Positions 36,786 to 50,215 of a stretch of 64,000 nucleotides of DNA are shown here, one piece after another. A model generated the notes under the pieces. It was not told the origin of the DNA and searched no databases. It saw only the letters and a list, made by a program, of their open reading frames with translations. The translations under genes and the position numbers were made by a program. Position 1 is the first letter of the stretch; the number at the start of each line of letters is the position of its first letter. Source of the DNA: Mesocentrotus franciscanus (lineage: Eukaryota > Echinodermata > Echinoidea > Camarodonta > Strongylocentrotidae); NCBI GenBank assembly GCA_037976565.1, contig CP137682.1, forward strand, positions 3,408,827-3,472,826. Direction: 5' to 3'.

Positions 36786-39250
36786 TTAAAGAGGGATTAG
36801 AAAGGAAATTGTGAGAACTCAGGTTGTCTAAAGATTCTCTGATGACGCTGGCTAGTTTTGACTCTGACACAAAGCAGAAGACAAAACATTATATTATTTT
36901 TGTGTCAAAAGAGATATTAATGCTACTCTTCCTTCACTCTTATCTCACATCAACATCCAAAGTTTCACAAAGCTTTAGCATGCTCCCCTTTTCCATCCCG
37001 AAACCTCAGGTGTGAGCAGCAAATCATGAGATCGGTGAAGAAAAAAAACACGTCTGATTTTATCATCTCTATTTGAAGAAACAAAAAATATTGTCATTTC
37101 CCCCAAAATGGAAGCTATGACTTAGTGTTTTTTTGTACCTCTTGAAGACCATGGAAGCCGCAAAAGTGAGAGATAGATAGGTGCGGAAATTTCCAATATA
37201 TTTTATTGACTGTCTCAAAGGCAATGTTCAATTTGAGTTTGACATTTTAGTTACATTTCTCTATGTACATCAATGGTTTCAGTTGCGTTCAAACCCCTTC
37301 AGGTGGTAACTTATTCCCCTTCATGAAGATATCAACATGATGTTATTGATGTACACCTGCGTTGGATAAAACGTTGGAATAACCGCTGTTTTAGGGTGTG
37401 GGAACATGGGGTAATGCGATAGGGTGCCTGTGATCCCTAGAGGTATGTATGGAAGGGGGTGAGAGGGGAGGGGGAAGGAGTTTGGTGTGATGGGATGATG
37501 TGAACAGGTAGCATTGTGGCAGGTTGGAAATGGAAAGAGGAAAGCACCTTCTCTGACCAAACATGATGCTGCAATTTATTTTTAAAAATAAGACATCTAT
37601 ATATTAATCTGAAAATAGTATTTCTTAGCAGCTATATCACAATAGCAATATTGAAATCCTACAAAACTGTAGCTTTGAATAATAGAATTTGATACATGAA
37701 ATTGTTTTGTGTTTGGAAGAAGGGATCCTCAGATGAAGCTATTTTTAGATCTATTAAACTATGCCCTCATTGTAACTTGCATCTTACGTGATATTTCAAT
37801 TGTAAAATAAAATGCTTAAGTTATTTATTGTAAATAACCTATTAAGGGTTGATTGTTAATCATCGATGATTAATATATCAGCAACCACAGCAATAAGGGA
37901 GTCAATTTTGAACTTAGAATTGATATATTTCTATTCATTTACTATTGAAAAATATAATCCAGGAGTCAATATTTTTATTTGTAAACTTGCAGAGACTACC
38001 AATGAAACTAAAAGTGAATGTATACATCAGATTCAGAAGCATTGTAATTGGACCACGAAAGCATCGACAGACTTAAAATAAATAATACGTAGAAAAATGA
38101 ATACTGTGTCCATATCTACGTCAGAGGAGGAGAAATCTACCTTTGTCATGTTTGAGTGATGGATGTGTTATTATCACAGCAGTACACCTCTCAATTTCAT
38201 CAACACACTGAGTGGAGTGTCTAAATTGTAGGAGATAATATACCCTTAGATGACAAGAAAAAGGGGGACAAAAGTATCCATGCATCTTCAATTCTCTTTA
38301 GACCACTTTACAATTTAAATTTACAAGCCTTTCCATGACTTCTCTTTCAATCTTTCTCTCTCCGACTCTTCCTCTTTCCCTGACTTGAGACAACAAGAGG
38401 ACGCAGATATTCTGGTGGCATTTCTCAGAAAGCTTAATCAAGTTTAGCATTGTGTCGCGGATATCGGATGACACAAGATTATCAATCAAGTGCCATTACC
38501 GCCATGACAAACGCGACCACACTTTTTTTCTTTCACTGCTTTTCTTTTGACGTCCTGATCGAGTTTGAGGGTCAAAATTAGGCGTATATCAAAGGCATAG
38601 TTGTGGCGTTAGCTGTTGGTGGACGGCTTTTCATGGATCAGAGAATTCACTCCCGTATTGAGCTGCTTGTCAATCCACATCACACAGATTCCATGCTTAT
38701 TACATATATTAGGTAGAACTCTACCATGTTTTTTTGATACCTTTATCATATTATGCTAATAAATGGAGTGCCAGGCAATAATTCCCTCTTTCAAATTTGT
38801 ACTCAAAATGTCAGAATAAGCTGTCATAAACATAACAGAACATAACATGCACATTGACAGCCCAAGCTCATTGTACAAGTAATTATATGGTACACCCTAT
38901 TACGTTGTTGCAGAGTCAGATTCTTTGGCAGGATACAGAATATTGCATTCAAAATATTAGAAATTTGTTTGACAAGAAGGATATATGGCCTATAAGCCAG
39001 GCAATCTAACCATTGTCCAAAGCAATAGCATACATGTACAAAATTACTTGAATAACCATGACTTGTGACAGAAACTCAATTTTATGTAATGACCTGTGAT
39101 TACCCTATTTACTATTCATCAAGAATACACTGTCTACTCATAACATCCATTTCTGAATACATACTTACAGTATTATCAGTACCCACACTACACAACATGA
39201 AATCCATCCTCATGTGCTTTTCTTGTTGCAACCTACATGTAACAGTCCTA
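36786..39250. other. Non-coding DNA with an 18-bp palindrome
   Basis: It contains the perfect palindrome TTAATCATCGATGATTAA (37856-37873). No gene is seen. Confidence 0.5.
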
Positions 39251-39428
39251 AGAACCCACAGAGAGCCAAAGACACAGTCTCTACCAGTACCACAGAACTG
39301 TTCTGTCTACTTCCAGGACCAACTATGGTGTTCAACCCAAGAACCCACGGAGAACCAAAGACAGTTTCTACCAGTACCACAGAACTGTTCTGTCTACTTC
39401 AAGAACTAACTATGGTGGTGTTCAAACC
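39251..39428. repeat. 89-bp tandem duplication
   Basis: Two units start AGAACCCAC at 39251 and 39340. They share ACCAGTACCACAGAACTGTT and ACTATGGTG blocks. Small indels and substitutions separate them. The paired 114- and 109-codon frames over them arise from the repeat and show no domain. Confidence 0.9.
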
Positions 39429-41193
39429 TAACAGCCTACCAATATCAATGATTGTGATAATATTCCTTCTCTCTGATCATGCTAAAACATCAAGCTTCTC
39501 TCTGAGTGGCTGCGGGCTCCTCGCTAATGACTTTTGGGCTTGAAGATAACACCTCCCATCTGAACCTTACCCTCTGTTAATCACCGCTACAAAGACCAAA
39601 CATCTCTGAGAAATCGCCAGGGTCCATCCATCTGATAGCTTTTAAATACAATTAAAACAGGCGTATTCATACACCTTGTACGTGAGATGGGAACAAAATG
39701 ACTTTTTCATATTTTCAAGATCATAAGTATGAAATGTTGTTAACCTATAACATTACATATAATTGGGAATAGCAGATATACTCAATATGGATCCTACACA
39801 ACGTAGTATTAGCAAGAATAACTTCTTTTTGTAAATGGGTCACAATGCTCCAAAACTTAAAAAATACAATTTATAATACTGTTCCTGAATGTAAATTACT
39901 GTTAAGTAATATATTCTTCAAATGATTAATTTACAATTTTGTTTAATTTTACTTTTAATAAATGGTTGCAGAACAGATACCTCAGAATGGATACATGCAC
40001 TCAACTTTTCTTTGTCCTCTCATATCAGATGACCAATAAGTACATGAATACTTTTTCGCATAAAAAATAATATTCTGTCAGATTACAAATGGATCCATGT
40101 CACCACTTGTCATTAGCGCCTTGGTATGACCAATAGTTCTACCATTTGACCAAGAGCCCGTACTGCCCGTCAAGTTTCAGAGAAAAGTATCCCTCCCTCC
40201 GGTCTATTCTCACGAAGGAGCGACACAACTAGGAAATTACATCAAATTAGGCGATTTCCCCTATTACTTCCCCCATTGGAATTTTCAGCACCCGACGCTA
40301 AATGACAGACGACAGCGTAATATGCCCCCTTTTTTCCCTTTCGCCATGCTAACACGTGTTGTACCTGTAGTGACTTTAAAATTACCATCAAAGGTAGAAT
40401 TTGATATTAAGTCTATTCCTGTGGCTGAAGAGAGCATAAATCTACATAAATCTAAATTATATACTTTAAAAGCATAATTGAAAGATTGGAACAAAATAAT
40501 CATTATTCGTTTGTTCAAATAAGAAAAAAATTGCCCTTCTTTGTAACAACTCATTTATATTAAATATGTCTTTTGCATATTCAAAGTTGCCAAAGTTTTG
40601 ACATAATCATCATCTGTAAATTTCATTCTGAAAGGAAAAATTCAAACAGTCTTCCTAAATGTTATCTTATTTTATATGTCTATTCAAAAGATCTTGGGAA
40701 ATATTGCAGTCTATAAAAGAATGATTTGGGTCATGCCAATTTTCAAAGTGCACATAGCACCTTTAAGTACTTGTAAAAAAGCAAAACTCATACCTACTTT
40801 TCAAAAAGGATTGAAATAAATTGCATCACGTCATGCTTGGGTATAAGCTGTATCAATACTGAATGACTTTTCCTGCACCTATTTTCTCTTTGCTCCATGA
40901 TTGTGGTGATAGCGAATAAAGTTATTACCACCCACTTTTACCTCTGGGGATTTAAAAATTATGAAATAAAAATGCTTGCTCATCGAGAGCTCTAGCTCTT
41001 TCACTTCACAAGGAATACCTGTATTTCTAGTATTAAATATTTCTTTTCATAATAGTATTTTGAAGCTAGAAAGGTGTAAGTCTATGTAAAAGTATTATGA
41101 GTTAATGCTCTTCAGGCTCAAACAGAGAACAGAAGAGAGTTGAGACGGAGGATTCGGGCAACCAAAACTTGCTACGGGAAAGTGGTTCGAGGA
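39429..41193. other. Non-coding DNA
   Basis: AT-rich. Near 41100-41125, AGTTAATGCTCTTCAGGCTC resembles one arm of the AGCCAGAAGG foldback family. Confidence 0.45.
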
Positions 41194-41454
<261 letters not shown>

Positions 41455-43274
41455 AGCATTATTACTATTATTTACTCTAAGATAACAGTTCTTTCCATTT
41501 AGGAAAGACAGAAAAAAGGAAATTTGAAGATGGGTTGGGATGATATTTATTTTCCTTTCCTCTTGGTCTTCTATTATGTGCTTCCTCTAATTAGACTTTT
41601 CGTAATTCAAGAAAACAAACATGCAAACCCAAAAAACAAAATAAAAATCATGTTCCCAAAACACACGTATCTAGTTTCTTATCCATGAGAAATGAACAAA
41701 CAATGTGACACTTAGGTGTCCAGGGGAGCAATAACATTATTTTATAGACATTACAGGATGTACACAAGTTTGCATTAGTAGCCTCATCCGCAACAGAAAG
41801 TATATTGCAGAACACAAATGCTTCCTACAATTATAGCTTGTGAAACTTGGTATTTGAGGGAAAGATCTACAATTCTACATTCATATATTATATCATATTC
41901 TTAATAATTTTCAACAGCGTCTTGGAAAGTCCACAAGTTTTACTGTTAAAAAGATCGGATATCAATTTTTTATGTTTGCCTGAAAGTTTACTAAATCTTG
42001 ACTCCTCCCAACGTCTTAAATCATCAATATCGTGGTACATGTATGACGCATTCATCAGTCCATAAAAAAGCTGATGAAATGCTAGATGTACTTGTCTGTC
42101 AGTTTTGAGAAGGGTGCTTCATATAGAATGTGCTAGGAGCCAGAAGGACATTAACAACAGACAATAACATCTCTCATGACACATTACAACATTCTCCTCC
42201 TTCGATCCACTCTAAAATGATTACTTTTCTGCTTACATTGCACGATTCATACACATCACCAAAACTACTGTCATTCATGTCTCATATACATCTGATGCTT
42301 TTACAAGCTGTGTCAACTTACAGTATGAGAAGACAGTAAACCAATGCAAATGGAAAATGAATAGTAATGACAGATGTTATATGAAGAGAATGAAAAAGTA
42401 AGAGAAAGAGAGAGAGAGGCGGAGGACAGAGGTGGAGGGCAGAGAAGGAGGGCGACTTTAAGTAATAATATCCTGCTCCCTTGCTTTATAAACTGGCTAT
42501 CTATTCCATATTTTTTCTCACTTCATTAAATGAATATTCTCTCGTTCAATCCAATTTCTAACACCTGTGACAGACTGTAATCATGACAGACGAGCTATTA
42601 AATGAGAGAACAGAAAGAGAGAGAGAGGGCAGATAACGGGTAAGGTTGCTCCCAAATGTTTCTTCGATTGGCCCTAATTTCTTTTCCACCTCTTTCAGGC
42701 TAAAAGATGCCTGTCAATAACAAGGAGGAAATGGGTTAAAAAGATTCTAGGATTGAACCCAAGAAAAATGGAACAAAAAGGAGCTTTTTAGCATAAATTA
42801 TAAGCTTTCAATGACCCACAAAACGTACAAACACAGCTGCCACTACTCTTCAGTGTGATGATATCACAATTAAGCCTAACTGTTTGACCACAAAATACTC
42901 TTAAAAACTCTGGTAATTCACATTATAACTTGTATGGAGCAAGCAGTCAAAACTTTAGTTGTTCCTACATTTGATCAAATTAGAGAATAAAGTAAAACAA
43001 TGTAAATCCTCTATTTCATGAAAGTCCAAGGCATTTGCTGTTATTGACCAAGAATAACAAAAATTGACCCAAAATTCAATATCACAAAATTCATTTTCCT
43101 TGATACTTGATCAACCTCTGGTAGAGCTACAAAAGATTGATATAATCAAAGGGTATATTAATCTTCTTTTAGGGACAAAATACTTGGCCTTGTCCTTCAA
43201 GTTTTAATGCCAGGAAATGCTTTTATTTTACACTATTTCCAAATGGAAATTTAATATCACTACGTGTCAATCAT
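41455..43274. other. Non-coding DNA
   Basis: A solitary foldback arm GGAGCCAGAAGGACATTAAC lies at 42136-42155. GA-rich patches lie near 42400 and 42610. No gene is seen. Confidence 0.5.
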
Positions 43275-43343
43275 CTGTTTGCAGCCAGAAGGACGTTAAC
43301 TTGTACTTTAACACAGAGTTAACGCCCTTCTGGCTCTGAACAG
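43275..43343. repeat. AGCCAGAAGG foldback repeat, best copy 1
   Basis: The 26-bp arms 43275-43300 and 43318-43343 are inverted copies with 22 of 26 positions paired, separated by a 17-bp loop. The core arm sequence is AGCCAGAAGG followed by CGTTAAC. Confidence 0.85.
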
Positions 43344-43620
43344 ACACACAATATTCTTCATCTATGCTTGGTCTATCAGCAGGTGATATACTCTACAGGT
43401 GTGCATATCGTTCCTTTAAGCATTGCCCCCACCAAAACATGTACATCATCGGGCTAAAAGACGAAATCAGATGCGCACCGAGGAATGTCATGTCACGGTC
43501 ATAGGACTTGTTTCTAAGGAGCCGCGGGAGATTACGCCAGTCCGCTTCGGCAACAAGCTAATGTTTAAATAGAGAATGCATAAGTGAAAAATGTTTTTAA
43601 TATGGAGAATGATAGTTAAA

Positions 43621-43765
43621 GAGAGACAGAGAGAGAGAAGGAAAGAGAGAGAGAGAAAGCATAGAGACAGAGACAGAGGGAGACAGAGAGAGACAGAGAG
43701 ACAGAGAGAGACAGAAAGAGATGCAGAGAGAGAGAGATGTGGAGAGGGAGAGGGGCAGAGAGACA
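43621..43765. repeat. (GA)n/GACA simple sequence
   Basis: A purine-rich microsatellite; frames across it are artefacts. Confidence 0.93.
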
Positions 43766-44844
43766 GGAACGTAAGAGATGAAGAAAAAGTAAAGAGAGCC
43801 CAAAAGAATGCCCTCCCGGTTTTTTGTGGGTACTATCTTATCTTGGCCGTGAGCTGAGGAGGCAAAGCTTTTCTGCAAATGGAAGGGAGATCGGAGCAGG
43901 TTGAACGTCTTTGGGGAGTTACAGTGGGGGTAGAGAGAAGCTTTGCAGGGGAAGATAAGAGGGATGGTTAAAAATACCAGGTAGTGACAGTTGTTTTGGG
44001 GGGCTTCTTCCGAGGGCTCGCATCCTGCCCCGTTATACCTGACCTGTTCTGGGATTCCGTGACCTCCAGCCAACTTAAGTGAGCTAGCGTAGGAAAGGAA
44101 GAAGATGAAATAGAGGATGGAGATAGGAAGAAAAAAACTAGGGGATCATAATTCCACCTGCTGCAAAATGATGCCTTGGGGGTAGGGAGAGACAAGATTA
44201 TGAGAAAAAGATGCAAATATATCATTTCACAATCTGCTTCTTATGGTACGGGTCTGCAGTGCAGTAGATCTAAAATGGGCTAACAGACAATGTTAAGATT
44301 GCAGCATAACTCATGCATGCGTTGTTGCCGCGCAACATTAGAGGTCTCAAATGCCTAGCTTCATACTATTTGCCGCTACATGCGTTAAACAATTAGATAT
44401 CGAGTCAATACTGAATTTTGATGACATTTCAATTATTGTAATAATATTCCTCTGACTTTCATAATCTACACATATTTTTGCATTCATGCGTAGAGTATGG
44501 TTGCTTTTTGCACTATATTCACAAGGAAGTATCATTTATTGAATCTAAAATTGGTAAACACATTAAGATACATTAGGAAGACCTGCTCCAATAATTTCTT
44601 TTCCCCTACACCATTTGGCCTTGAGGATGTTGACACATTATAGTTGCAGTCATGCTTTTTCCTCATCATTGATCCCCTTCCAATTCAGTTTCATTTAACA
44701 GTCGGCACATTTCAAACATCTTACTACTCAACAATGGAGACTTGCAACATACCATGTAATAATTCATTGCATTTGTAGACCCCTATTCCTTCTTTTCTCA
44801 CTAACCGTACACCAGCCTTACACCAGAAAATCCAATATTGTCCT
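43766..44844. other. Non-coding DNA
   Basis: Moderate GC at 43800-44170, then AT-rich. No exon is seen. Confidence 0.5.
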
Positions 44845-45305
44845 CCTAGTCCTACCACCTTCCTATCACTTGTTCCTATCTATTCCACATCCATGATCCA
44901 AGGACAGCATCTTTTACCCCCACCCCCATCAAAGGCTCATCTATCTGCTACTATCCTAAAACAGCCCCCTCTCTCTCTCTCTCTTCTACCCATCCTGCTA
45001 CCACCTATCTACCACTTGGTTGATCCATTCCACACCCCTGATGAACCCAAGGACAACATTTTTATTACCCCATCCAAACATCAAAGGGTTCATCCATCTG
45101 CAACTACCCCCTGTACAGGGGCCCCTTTGATGTCACCCTTCTCCCTTCAGAAGAAACTCCCCTTCAACCCATCCTCCTACCACCTCCCTACCACTTGTTC
45201 CATCCATTCTACATCTCCATGATCCCAAGGACAGCATTCTTCACCCCATCCCAGCTCATCTGTCTGCAAGGAGCCCCCTGTGGCCCCTGTGATGTCACCC
45301 GCCAT
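44845..45305. repeat. Degenerate three-copy C-rich tandem repeat
   Basis: The block CCAAGGACAGCAT recurs at 44898, 45047 (CCAAGGACAACAT) and 45225. Each is preceded by CTACCACCT...CCACTTG and CCATTC-ACA and followed by a CACCCCATC-type segment. Spacing is 149 and 178 bp. Confidence 0.75.
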
Positions 45306-45545
45306 GCACCCCCTGACCAAGAAAATCACCACCAAGGGACCGACAATTGGGGATAAAGGATGCTACCAACAGGTTCAGAGGGGACAATCCTCTTGCCGGA
45401 AAATGACAGGCGCAAGTCCTAAGCTGGAAGGATAAAGCCTCATCCATCAGGTACATTCACACTTGTCCAAGTTAATCTAAATCTCTACCTGTTTAACCAC
45501 GGACCTTCAGAATTTAAGATAAAAGGAACTAAGTATGAAGTTGAA

Positions 45546-45616
45546 GTAGTAGCATTAGCACTGGTAGTAGTAGTAGCAGTAGTAGTAGTAGTAGTAGCAG
45601 TAGCAGTAGTAGTAGT

Positions 45617-45654
<38 letters not shown>

Positions 45655-45655
45655 C

Positions 45656-45726
<71 letters not shown>

Positions 45727-45794
45727 CTGTAGCTGTAGCAGTAGCAGTAGCAGTAGCAGTGCCAGTACCAGTACCAGTAGCAGTAGCAGTAGCC

Positions 45795-45832
<38 letters not shown>

Positions 45833-45850
45833 AAGTAGCAGTAGCAGTAG
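45546..45850. repeat. (AGT)n triplet array with AGC interruptions, second locus
   Basis: About 300 bp of AGT/AGC triplets, including a pure AGC/CAG block at about 45618-45650. It is on the same strand as the array at 41194-41454. Confidence 0.97.
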
Positions 45851-46575
45851 TCCATCATTATGCCTCAAAAGTCTGATGTGCCAGTCAGTACAAAATCAGT
45901 TTTATATTCATATTTTCATTAACACCTTAACAAAATAACACCAATGAAATAATTAACTAACATTAAAGAGTGAACTTTCATTGCTAAAATGCATTGTCCC
46001 ATAGATTAATGTAGCATAATTAAAATATATATTCTGTGGACATCAACATAATGATAGGGGTAACTGTTTCTGGAAGGAAAATGTAAACCTTCTTTAGATA
46101 TTAATATTAATTGGAATTAAAGATATCCCCTGTATAACCCCAACTTTTTTTAGCAAGTATGAATAGTGCCTCAGATGAGAGAGTGGATAGAGACCATGCG
46201 TGATGTGCTAGTATGAGAAGTTAACTAACTATTTGTCCTTGAGGACAGAGGAATGGGATGATGATTTGTGGAAAGAAATATTGTCACGGTAATGAAGCAT
46301 TCAAGGATATTATTGTAGCTGAGGAGATGGGAAATGCTTCTAATTTATCACTGGACTATAAACAGCCATAATTTGACAATTCATCTTGTTTCTTTATTAT
46401 TTGGTTTACAGGATCTTTATTTCTTATTTTATAGTGATGAGAAAGAGTAAATATGTTCTCTGTCATCAGGCCACAACAGGTCTCCTGATTTTAATAAAAG
46501 TATGGTTAAGCATTTACTACCTTTACACTCAGGCAAAACAGAAAAGCTAAAACACATGAGATGAGATTTTCATTA

Positions 46576-46940
46576 GGCCTGTCTTCATCAGCTCGAGATT
46601 GCCAAATATCCCGCTATTTTAACTATCCCGATCGCAAACTATCCAGCTAATTTGCGTCTTCATCAGCCCGCAGTTGCAATTAGCGGGATATTTGGTCGAG
46701 ATAGTCATCCCAAGATATCTTGGGCTAGTTTGCAAACTATCCCGCTATTTGGCAAAATATCCCGCTAATTGTCCGTGCGTCTTCACCAGCCCGAAGACTC
46801 GCACTATGCGTGAACGCTTAGCAAAATATCTCGAGCTAATATCTCAAGCTCGAGATTCATGAATCTCGAGCTGATGAAGACGCGATTTGTAACTTCGAGC
46901 TTATTTCCCAAATCAGAAATAGCGGGCTATTTAGCAATAT
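46576..46940. mobile_element. Truncated relative of the 52590-52880 MITE
   Basis: It begins TA|GGCCTGTCTTCATCAGC, matching the start of the 52590 element. It repeats internal modules ATCCCGCTATTT, GCGTCTTCATCAGC and CGAGATT in both orientations. No matching right terminus (CAGGCCTA) is present, so the right end is approximate and probably lost. It contains a perfect 26-bp palindrome at 46847-46872. Confidence 0.7.
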
Positions 46941-48813
46941 TTAGGAAATAATAACAACTGCAATGTAGAAAATACAATACAAGCTGACATATTGAAATTC
47001 AGTCCACAAAATGATACTCCTCATGTTTTAGTTGGTGTTGTTACATAATTGGAACATAATACATAATTGGAACCAATACGCCATTATATCTGGATGCATA
47101 CAACTACGACAAAGAACAAGAAGAAGACGGATAAATTATTTATATCCATGAAGTTACAGACACTGGTTGTATGTGTATCTGCAGACACCACAAGCTGATG
47201 ACACCAGTTGCCATAGCAATGATGATATATGAGTAACACTTGCTCCTCTCTGGACAACAAGGAGCATTCTGACCAAAAAATGTCATGAATTAAAAAGAAG
47301 AAAAGTAAATTGCTGGAATATTTGTGGCTCAAACTGTCTATTCTTCCAGATGTCTTCTTTTAGGATCTTGGGCCAAAGAAATATTGGTATTTCATTCTTG
47401 TTCTTCTACTAATGGTTTTTATTTTGATTGATAATGGGACAAGTGGGATAGCAGATAGTCTGGGGACATGGTAGAGTCTGAGAAGATCAGTTGGGAAACG
47501 ATAACTGTATGACAAGCATGTAAAGATAGAAAGGAAAGATATATGATTTCTTTTAAACTCCCCCTTCTTTCACTCCTTGCAGATAGCACAATGGCAGTTA
47601 ACTGATCTTCTCCAGAACATGTATCTTCATCATGATCACTTCCATGGCTATGTAATATATCAGCTTATACATAGGAAGAAAACTTAAATCATGTTTCCAA
47701 ACATACCATTCAAAATTTGATTACTCATGAAAACTATAGAACGTAGTAAGTACAGGTTTATTAATAGTACATATATACAAGTAGGCCTAGACAATTTAGG
47801 GAGACAGAAAGTAGGAAATAGAATGAAAAAGAGATGCTGGAAAAAAGAGAAATGGAAAATAGAGGGGAAGCTTATAATGAAGAAGGTAAGAAGAGACACA
47901 GGATAGAAGAAAGAAAGAAAGGGAGAGAGAGGGGGAGACCGAGAGAGAGAAGATGGAAAGGAGAGAGAGAAGATGGAAAGGAGAGAGAGAGAAGGTAAGG
48001 TGAGATATAACGAGGCGACACCTTGTCATCATAACCCTAATATTGCTAGTGAATCGTTTCCTAGTCTAAGCGCTACAGGCCCCTCTTGGCAGCGTTTTGA
48101 TGACATAGGCCCATGGCAACAACACATACTAAGTGTGAACTTCCTCCATTGCTCCACAGCAAATACCTTATCTTTAAAGGTGGTCTAATCATCAGAAGAA
48201 AGTCAATAAATCTGCATAATCCATACATTTGTTTTCAAACTCCAATCATGTTTTAACTTTTTAAAATTTAGTATCTATATCCAGGGCTCAACATAAATAT
48301 TTTTCCACAAGATTTAATCAAAGTAAAATCATACCAAACTGTATATGCATGGGCCCCCATAGCCTGGATCGCCCTTTTAAACCATTTTTCCCCCTTTGGA
48401 GGGGTGAGGGGCACAGTCAAAATCTATGGGTCCATGTGCACTGTACCCCTGTTGGTTAAGGTGCCCCGCCCTGCCCCCCCCTTTCTCCATTACTTTGTGC
48501 ATGAACATCCTTTGTCGACATGTAAAGGCTTACCCCTCACCAATATCTCATTGTTGAAGAATGTACGTAAAGAATCTGTTTAGAAGATTCATTTAAAAAT
48601 AGAAATGATCTTATACATTCTTAGAGCTGTCTAAAATTAAAAAAAATAATAATGTCTAAGCAAACTTCCAACTTCACGAAAAGATACCGGTGAGTATAAT
48701 GTCAATATTTACATCCTGTATAATCAATTATTTGAAAGGCACTCTTGTCAGGAACTATCAACTCTACAAAAATTCCACAGGGATGACAAAGTATGACTAG
48801 ACTATACCATCTA
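46941..48813. other. Non-coding DNA with GA tract 47905-47998
   Basis: The GA tract includes a direct repeat of AGAGAGAGAAGATGGAAAGG. A C-rich patch lies near 48473-48482. No exon is seen. Confidence 0.5.
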
Positions 48814-48872
48814 CTGAAAGCCAGAAGGGCGTTAACTCATTTAAACAAAATTAAGGCCCTTCTGGCTCTCAG
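48814..48872. repeat. AGCCAGAAGG foldback repeat, best copy 2
   Basis: The 24-bp arms 48814-48837 and 48849-48872 pair at 21 of 24 positions with an 11-bp loop. The left arm reads CTGAAAGCCAGAAGGGCGTT. Confidence 0.87.
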
Positions 48873-48921
48873 GCTCAGCTGACATTAGGTGGCATTTTAG
48901 CATCGTTTTTGGTGACACAAA

Positions 48922-49290
48922 GACCCCGTTCTCACTCACTCCAGAGGAACGGGTCTTGAGGAACAGTTTGCGAGCGTTCACACTCCGAGCAGTTTTTTAT
49001 GGCTCAAACCGCTCCACGAGTCAAAGTGGTCTTGTTGCTATGGCAGCCCAGGTCAGCGGGTCAATTTTTCGTGCGCGGAATACAAACCGTATGTACCGTA
49101 CTACATGTTTCGCGAACGTCACTAGCTCACTTCCGTTCAAAGTACGCTTCCATTCTCATTGCATGTTAGAGCGGTCCAAACCGCTCTTAATAAGACCCGT
49201 TCCTCAAGACCACCTCCCGAGGTGGTCTTCTGGAGCGGTCCAGAAGTCCACTTCCTGGACCACTATAACGAAGTGAATGAGAACGGGGTC
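48922..49290 (+). mobile_element. Terminal-inverted-repeat element, copy A
   Basis: This 369-bp element begins GACCCCGTTCTCACTCACT and ends AGTGAATGAGAACGGGGTC. A second copy lies in opposite orientation at 51867-52319. Shared interior includes AGAGCGGTCCAAACCGCTC and TACATGTTTCGC. The 106-codon frame inside is not a recognisable protein. Flanks share CAAAGA but a clean target-site duplication could not be fixed. Confidence 0.85.
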
Positions 49291-50120
49291 AAAGAGGCTG
49301 GATTCTGCCAATAGGGTTTTAATGCATGCTATCACTGAGTACGGTGGTCAGGTTCGGTTTAGCTTGAAAGTAACCCTCAAAAACAAAACTGTACTAAATT
49401 ACATAACTTTGCTTAATCTTTCCAGAAAAGTCAATCAAGAACAACATTTATAAATAAAATTATCAATATTTCTTTCAATTCCTTATCCAAAGAATTCTGG
49501 TTATTTTTCATCTTTGCTATCCAGGGATAGACTCACCAGATAGAAATGAAAGCAATGAGAACATGATTTTGGTACTTAAAAGCAACAAGATTAGGAAGAA
49601 GGGGTCTAATAGGCAAAAATAGGGGTTTGCACGCCCCTGATGCTGTCATTAGCGATGGGAATTGTGGCCTAATTTCTTCTGGAGGTCTCCCAGAGACAAA
49701 CCAAAATATTCCTCTTAAAACAAGGTCACATCCCTATTATCTCTCCTGCACATGTAAACTTGTAATTCTGTTAGTTTCCAAACTTCATCGGCACACTCGC
49801 AAGGGAATAGGGCGCAAATGAAATATCTATATCCATATTTTGTTTCTGTCTTTCGGGGTACTTGAGGCAAGTAAAGGGGGCTGGAAAGGGCAGGTTTTAT
49901 TCTGGAGAAGGACAAGGCTGTCTGCACTCCCAGATGCCTGTCTGTGAGAGTAGAGTTCCGAGTTAAAATCAATTTGAGTTAAGTGTGTTATTTGCCTCCT
50001 AAATTATGAATTGGAGCCAGTTGGAGAAATGAAATCAAGGGGTTCCTCGATACGTGATGTCTTGATCTAGCAACATTCACAGATTTTCGTTTCCTCATCT
50101 TAATACCTTCCCTTTCACTC
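49291..50120. other. Non-coding DNA
   Basis: No gene or repeat is recognised. Confidence 0.5.
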
Positions 50121-50159
50121 ACTCACTCTCTCTTTCTTTCTCTCTGTTTCTCTGCCTGC

Positions 50160-50212
<53 letters not shown>

Positions 50213-50215
50213 GTT
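50121..50215. repeat. Compound CTTT/TGTC/CT simple repeat
   Basis: A run of TCTG tetranucleotides passes directly into a CT dinucleotide run. Confidence 0.95.

Noticed and set aside
48956..49276. 106-codon frame, similar to a 100-codon frame at 51917-52219 (minus)
   Set aside because: The similarity follows from the two DNA copies of one non-autonomous element. The frames differ by indels and resemble no transposase.
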